A stretch of DNA of 10,080 nt from Planctomycetales bacterium (GTDB taxonomy: Bacteria > Planctomycetota > Planctomycetia > Isosphaerales > Isosphaeraceae), in assembly GCA_027435495.1 (NCBI GenBank), contig DAHZZC010000903.1, positions 1 to 10,080 of the forward strand, written 5' to 3'. The notes under the pieces are model-generated. The model saw only the letters and a program-made list of their open reading frames with translations. It was not told the origin of the DNA and did not search any database. Below, in pieces: positions 8,815 through 10,080 of the stretch. The position numbers and the translations under genes were made by a program. How positions within the stretch are numbered: the stretch's first letter is position 1; each line of letters begins with the position of its first letter.

Positions 8815-8836
8815 CCTCGCACGATCCTGCGCGAGG
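8815..8836 (-). other. leader hairpin upstream of the GT2-GT2-GT4 gene
   Basis: CCTCGC (8815-8820) and GCGAGG (8831-8836) make a 6-bp stem with a 10-nt loop. It lies just upstream of the ribosome-binding site in the transcript. It may influence translation, or it may lie inside the coding region if the GTG 8952 start is used. Confidence 0.3.
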
Positions 8837-9086
8837 TCCCTGGCGCGTCCCGGTATGCAGAGGAGCCCGATGATGGTGTCCAGCCTGCGAGGCGGGTTGT
8901 CAGGTGGCCCTGGCTCACCGACGGAAGTGAGGAATCGGTGGGCCGAGGTCACCGGACGAGACCGCCTCGTCGGCCTGGATCATACGGCATCAAGGTATCC
9001 GTGCATCAGAACCCAGCATGTGGATCGGTGGGGTCTCGTGGGTGCGGATCGCGATCCATCGCGGGTCCGGAGGACGCAGGGGCCGC

Positions 9087-9115
9087 AAGATAGCCGACCC
9101 GCCCCATCGAGGCAA
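9087..9115 (-). promoter_or_regulatory. candidate promoter for the GT2-GT2-GT4 gene
   Basis: On the minus strand TTGCCT (9115-9110, 4/6) is followed after exactly 17 nt by TATCTT (9092-9087, 4/6). Start of transcription would be near 9080, giving a leader of about 300 nt to ATG 8778, or about 130 nt if GTG 8952 is the start. It shows the gene could be expressed apart from the upstream glycosyltransferase. Confidence 0.35.
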
Positions 9116-9175
9116 GATCACTCGGATCCGCTTTCGAGTCGAAGGGTCGAATTCCTTCACGGATCGTCTGGAAAC

Positions 9176-9213
9176 GGGGACTGGCTCCGTGCGCAGCGGA
9201 GGGGCCGGTCTCC
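9176..9213 (-). repeat. imperfect stem-loop after the GT4 gene (possible terminator)
   Basis: GGGGACTGGCTCCG (9176-9189) pairs with CGGAGGGGCCGGTCTCC (9197-9213) around a 7-nt loop, with a 3-nt bulge and a few wobble or mismatched pairs. It begins 33 nt past the stop of the upstream GT4 gene in transcript direction and is followed by CCCCGTTTCC, only a weak T run. It may act as a 3' end or be a member of a dispersed palindromic repeat family. Confidence 0.4.
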
Positions 9214-9240
9214 ATTTCGAGAGCGTGTCCCCATTTCGAG
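9208..9240 (-). repeat. 14-nt direct repeat, two copies
   Basis: CTCGAAATGGGGAC (9240-9227) and CTCGAAATGGAGAC (9221-9208) match at 13 of 14 positions on the minus strand with a 19-nt period. The second copy runs into the arm of the adjacent stem-loop. Confidence 0.5.
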
Positions 9241-9245
9241 CGAGC

Positions 9246-10080
9246 CTAACGCTGGGCGGCCGGCAAGTTTGCCTCGGAGCGATCGCGGAGAATGTGGGGG
9301 CGGGGGTGGAGTCTCGGTCCGGGATCGCCCAGAAGCGCCGAGCGAAGGCCGTCGATCAGCGTTTCGTATCGGTTCGATCGTTGCTTCATCGCGATCGCGT
9401 GCGACCGGGCCGACATCTCCGCGAGGCAATCGTCGCTGGTCTTCCAGCGGTTGAGCAGACGTTCAAACGTGGCGACCACCTGCCAGAAGTCCTCGGAATC
9501 GAGCAAAAGTCCGTTGCGGCCGGGCTCAAGCTGTTCCTCGACGCCCGAGCAGTCGTTACGGAGGATCGGGTGCCCGGCGAGCATTCCCTCGACCACGAAG
9601 ACAGGGAGCGTCTCGCTCTGCGAGTAGCAGAGCGTCACGTTCGCCTCGCGAATGAATTCGAGGCATTCCTCGCGCGTCACCTTCGGATGGAGGATCACGC
9701 GGTCGCCGAGGATTTTTCGATGGCGGACGACCTGCCGGGAGTACCAGTCGTCCTCGATACCGACGAACGTCAGCGTGAACTCGCGGTACGATTCGCGATC
9801 GGGCTCGAAATGGTGTCGGTGGAACGCCGAGAGGGCATAAAGAATCGCGTGCTGTCCCTTCCGGCCGTCGAGGAATGTTCCTGGCATGATGAACCGGATC
9901 TTCTCGAAGTCCGACGGATCGCGGACGCATTGATAGCGCTCGGGCAGATCCACCCGATGCGGCTCGATCCCGATCTCGGTTCCAAAGTGGGCCCGATATT
10001 TCTCGCGGGCCTGCCGCGAGAGCGTGACGATTTCCAGCTTCCCTGCGCCGATCCGACGTCGGATCGCGGCGGTCTCGGTC
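9246..10080 (-). CDS. GT4-type glycosyltransferase, C-terminal part (runs off the window)
   Basis: An uninterrupted frame enters from the right edge and stops at TAG (9248-9246), giving 277 visible residues. This is the donor-binding half of a GT-B fold: IMPGTFLDGRKGQHAILYAL near its start (the strand-loop with the phosphate-binding Arg/Lys), LTFVGIEDDWY, and the EX7E sugar-nucleotide motif ETLPVFVVE followed by GMLAGHPILRNDCSGVEEQL. The N-terminal acceptor half and true start lie beyond 10080; the GTG at 9953 is internal, since the residues before it continue a sensible protein (TLSRQAREKYRAHFG). It lies upstream of the three-module transferase on the same strand, so both probably belong to one surface-polysaccharide locus. 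Sugar and acceptor are unknown. A stem-loop follows its stop. Confidence 0.88.
   Translation of the reverse strand, partial: TETAAIRRRIGAGKLEIVTLSRQAREKYRAHFGTEIGIEPHRVDLPERYQCVRDPSDFEKIRFIMPGTFLDGRKGQHAILYALSAFHRHHFEPDRESYREFTLTFVGIEDDWYSRQVVRHRKILGDRVILHPKVTREECLEFIREANVTLCYSQSETLPVFVVEGMLAGHPILRNDCSGVEEQLEPGRNGLLLDSEDFWQVVATFERLLNRWKTSDDCLAEMSARSHAIAMKQRSNRYETLIDGLRSALLGDPGPRLHPRPHILRDRSEANLPAAQR

Larger units (their letters stand above)
8953..9245. other. intergenic region between two glycosyltransferase genes
   Basis: No gene is accepted here. From the upstream gene's stop it holds, in transcript order (minus strand), the direct repeat, the imperfect stem-loop, the candidate promoter at 9115-9087, and the start of a long leader. 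Open frames across it on the plus strand lack motifs and ribosome-binding sites. Confidence 0.55.

Noticed and set aside
8065..9093. 342-codon plus-strand open frame across the start of the large glycosyltransferase
   Set aside because: It is antisense to the first GT2 module and has no motif or ribosome-binding site.
9951..9953. GTG 9953 as the start of the right-hand GT4 gene
   Set aside because: The open frame continues unbroken to the window edge with protein-like sequence and the first half of the fold would be missing.

Overview
The window is GC-rich chromosomal DNA with strong G/C preference at third codon positions. Together with a PEP-CTERM secreted protein carrying a spondin-type domain, a long PPDK and very large modular glycosyltransferases, this points to a planctomycete, probably of the Isosphaeraceae type. 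That assignment is inference from gene content; there is no rRNA or other marker gene here.

Layout. (1) 1-139: C-terminal end of a membrane protein, + strand. (2) 232-1254: argC (N-acetyl-gamma-glutamyl-phosphate reductase), + strand, with a plausible promoter overlapping the preceding stop codon. (3) 1251-2114, - strand: a secreted spondin-domain PEP-CTERM protein, convergent with argC; the two stop codons share one CTAG palindrome. (4) 2115-2515: divergent intergenic region with a candidate promoter and a small dyad upstream of ppdK. (5) 2516-5191: ppdK (pyruvate, phosphate dikinase), + strand, complete, but with Ala at the site of the usual regulatory Thr. (6) 5192-5556: convergent intergenic region filled with palindromic repeats: two 90-bp REP-like composite units 109 bp apart, a truncated third copy, and two unrelated hairpins. 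(7) 5557-8778, - strand: a three-module glycosyltransferase (GT2-GT2-GT4). (8) 8779-9245: leader and intergenic DNA with a candidate promoter, hairpins and a short direct repeat. (9) 9246 to the window end, - strand: C-terminal part of a second GT4-type glycosyltransferase.

How the genes fit together. argC (arginine synthesis) and ppdK (pyruvate/PEP interconversion) are housekeeping enzymes on single-gene units. The two co-oriented glycosyltransferases on the right look like the edge of a surface-polysaccharide locus that continues past position 10080. The PEP-CTERM protein would be exported and sorted at the envelope by an exosortase; in other bacteria PEP-CTERM systems go with exopolysaccharide production, but no exosortase lies in the window. 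I see no CRISPR array, transposase, tRNA, rRNA or defence cluster. The least ordinary items are the repeat array at 5207-5530, the Thr-to-Ala change in PPDK, and the shared CTAG stop.
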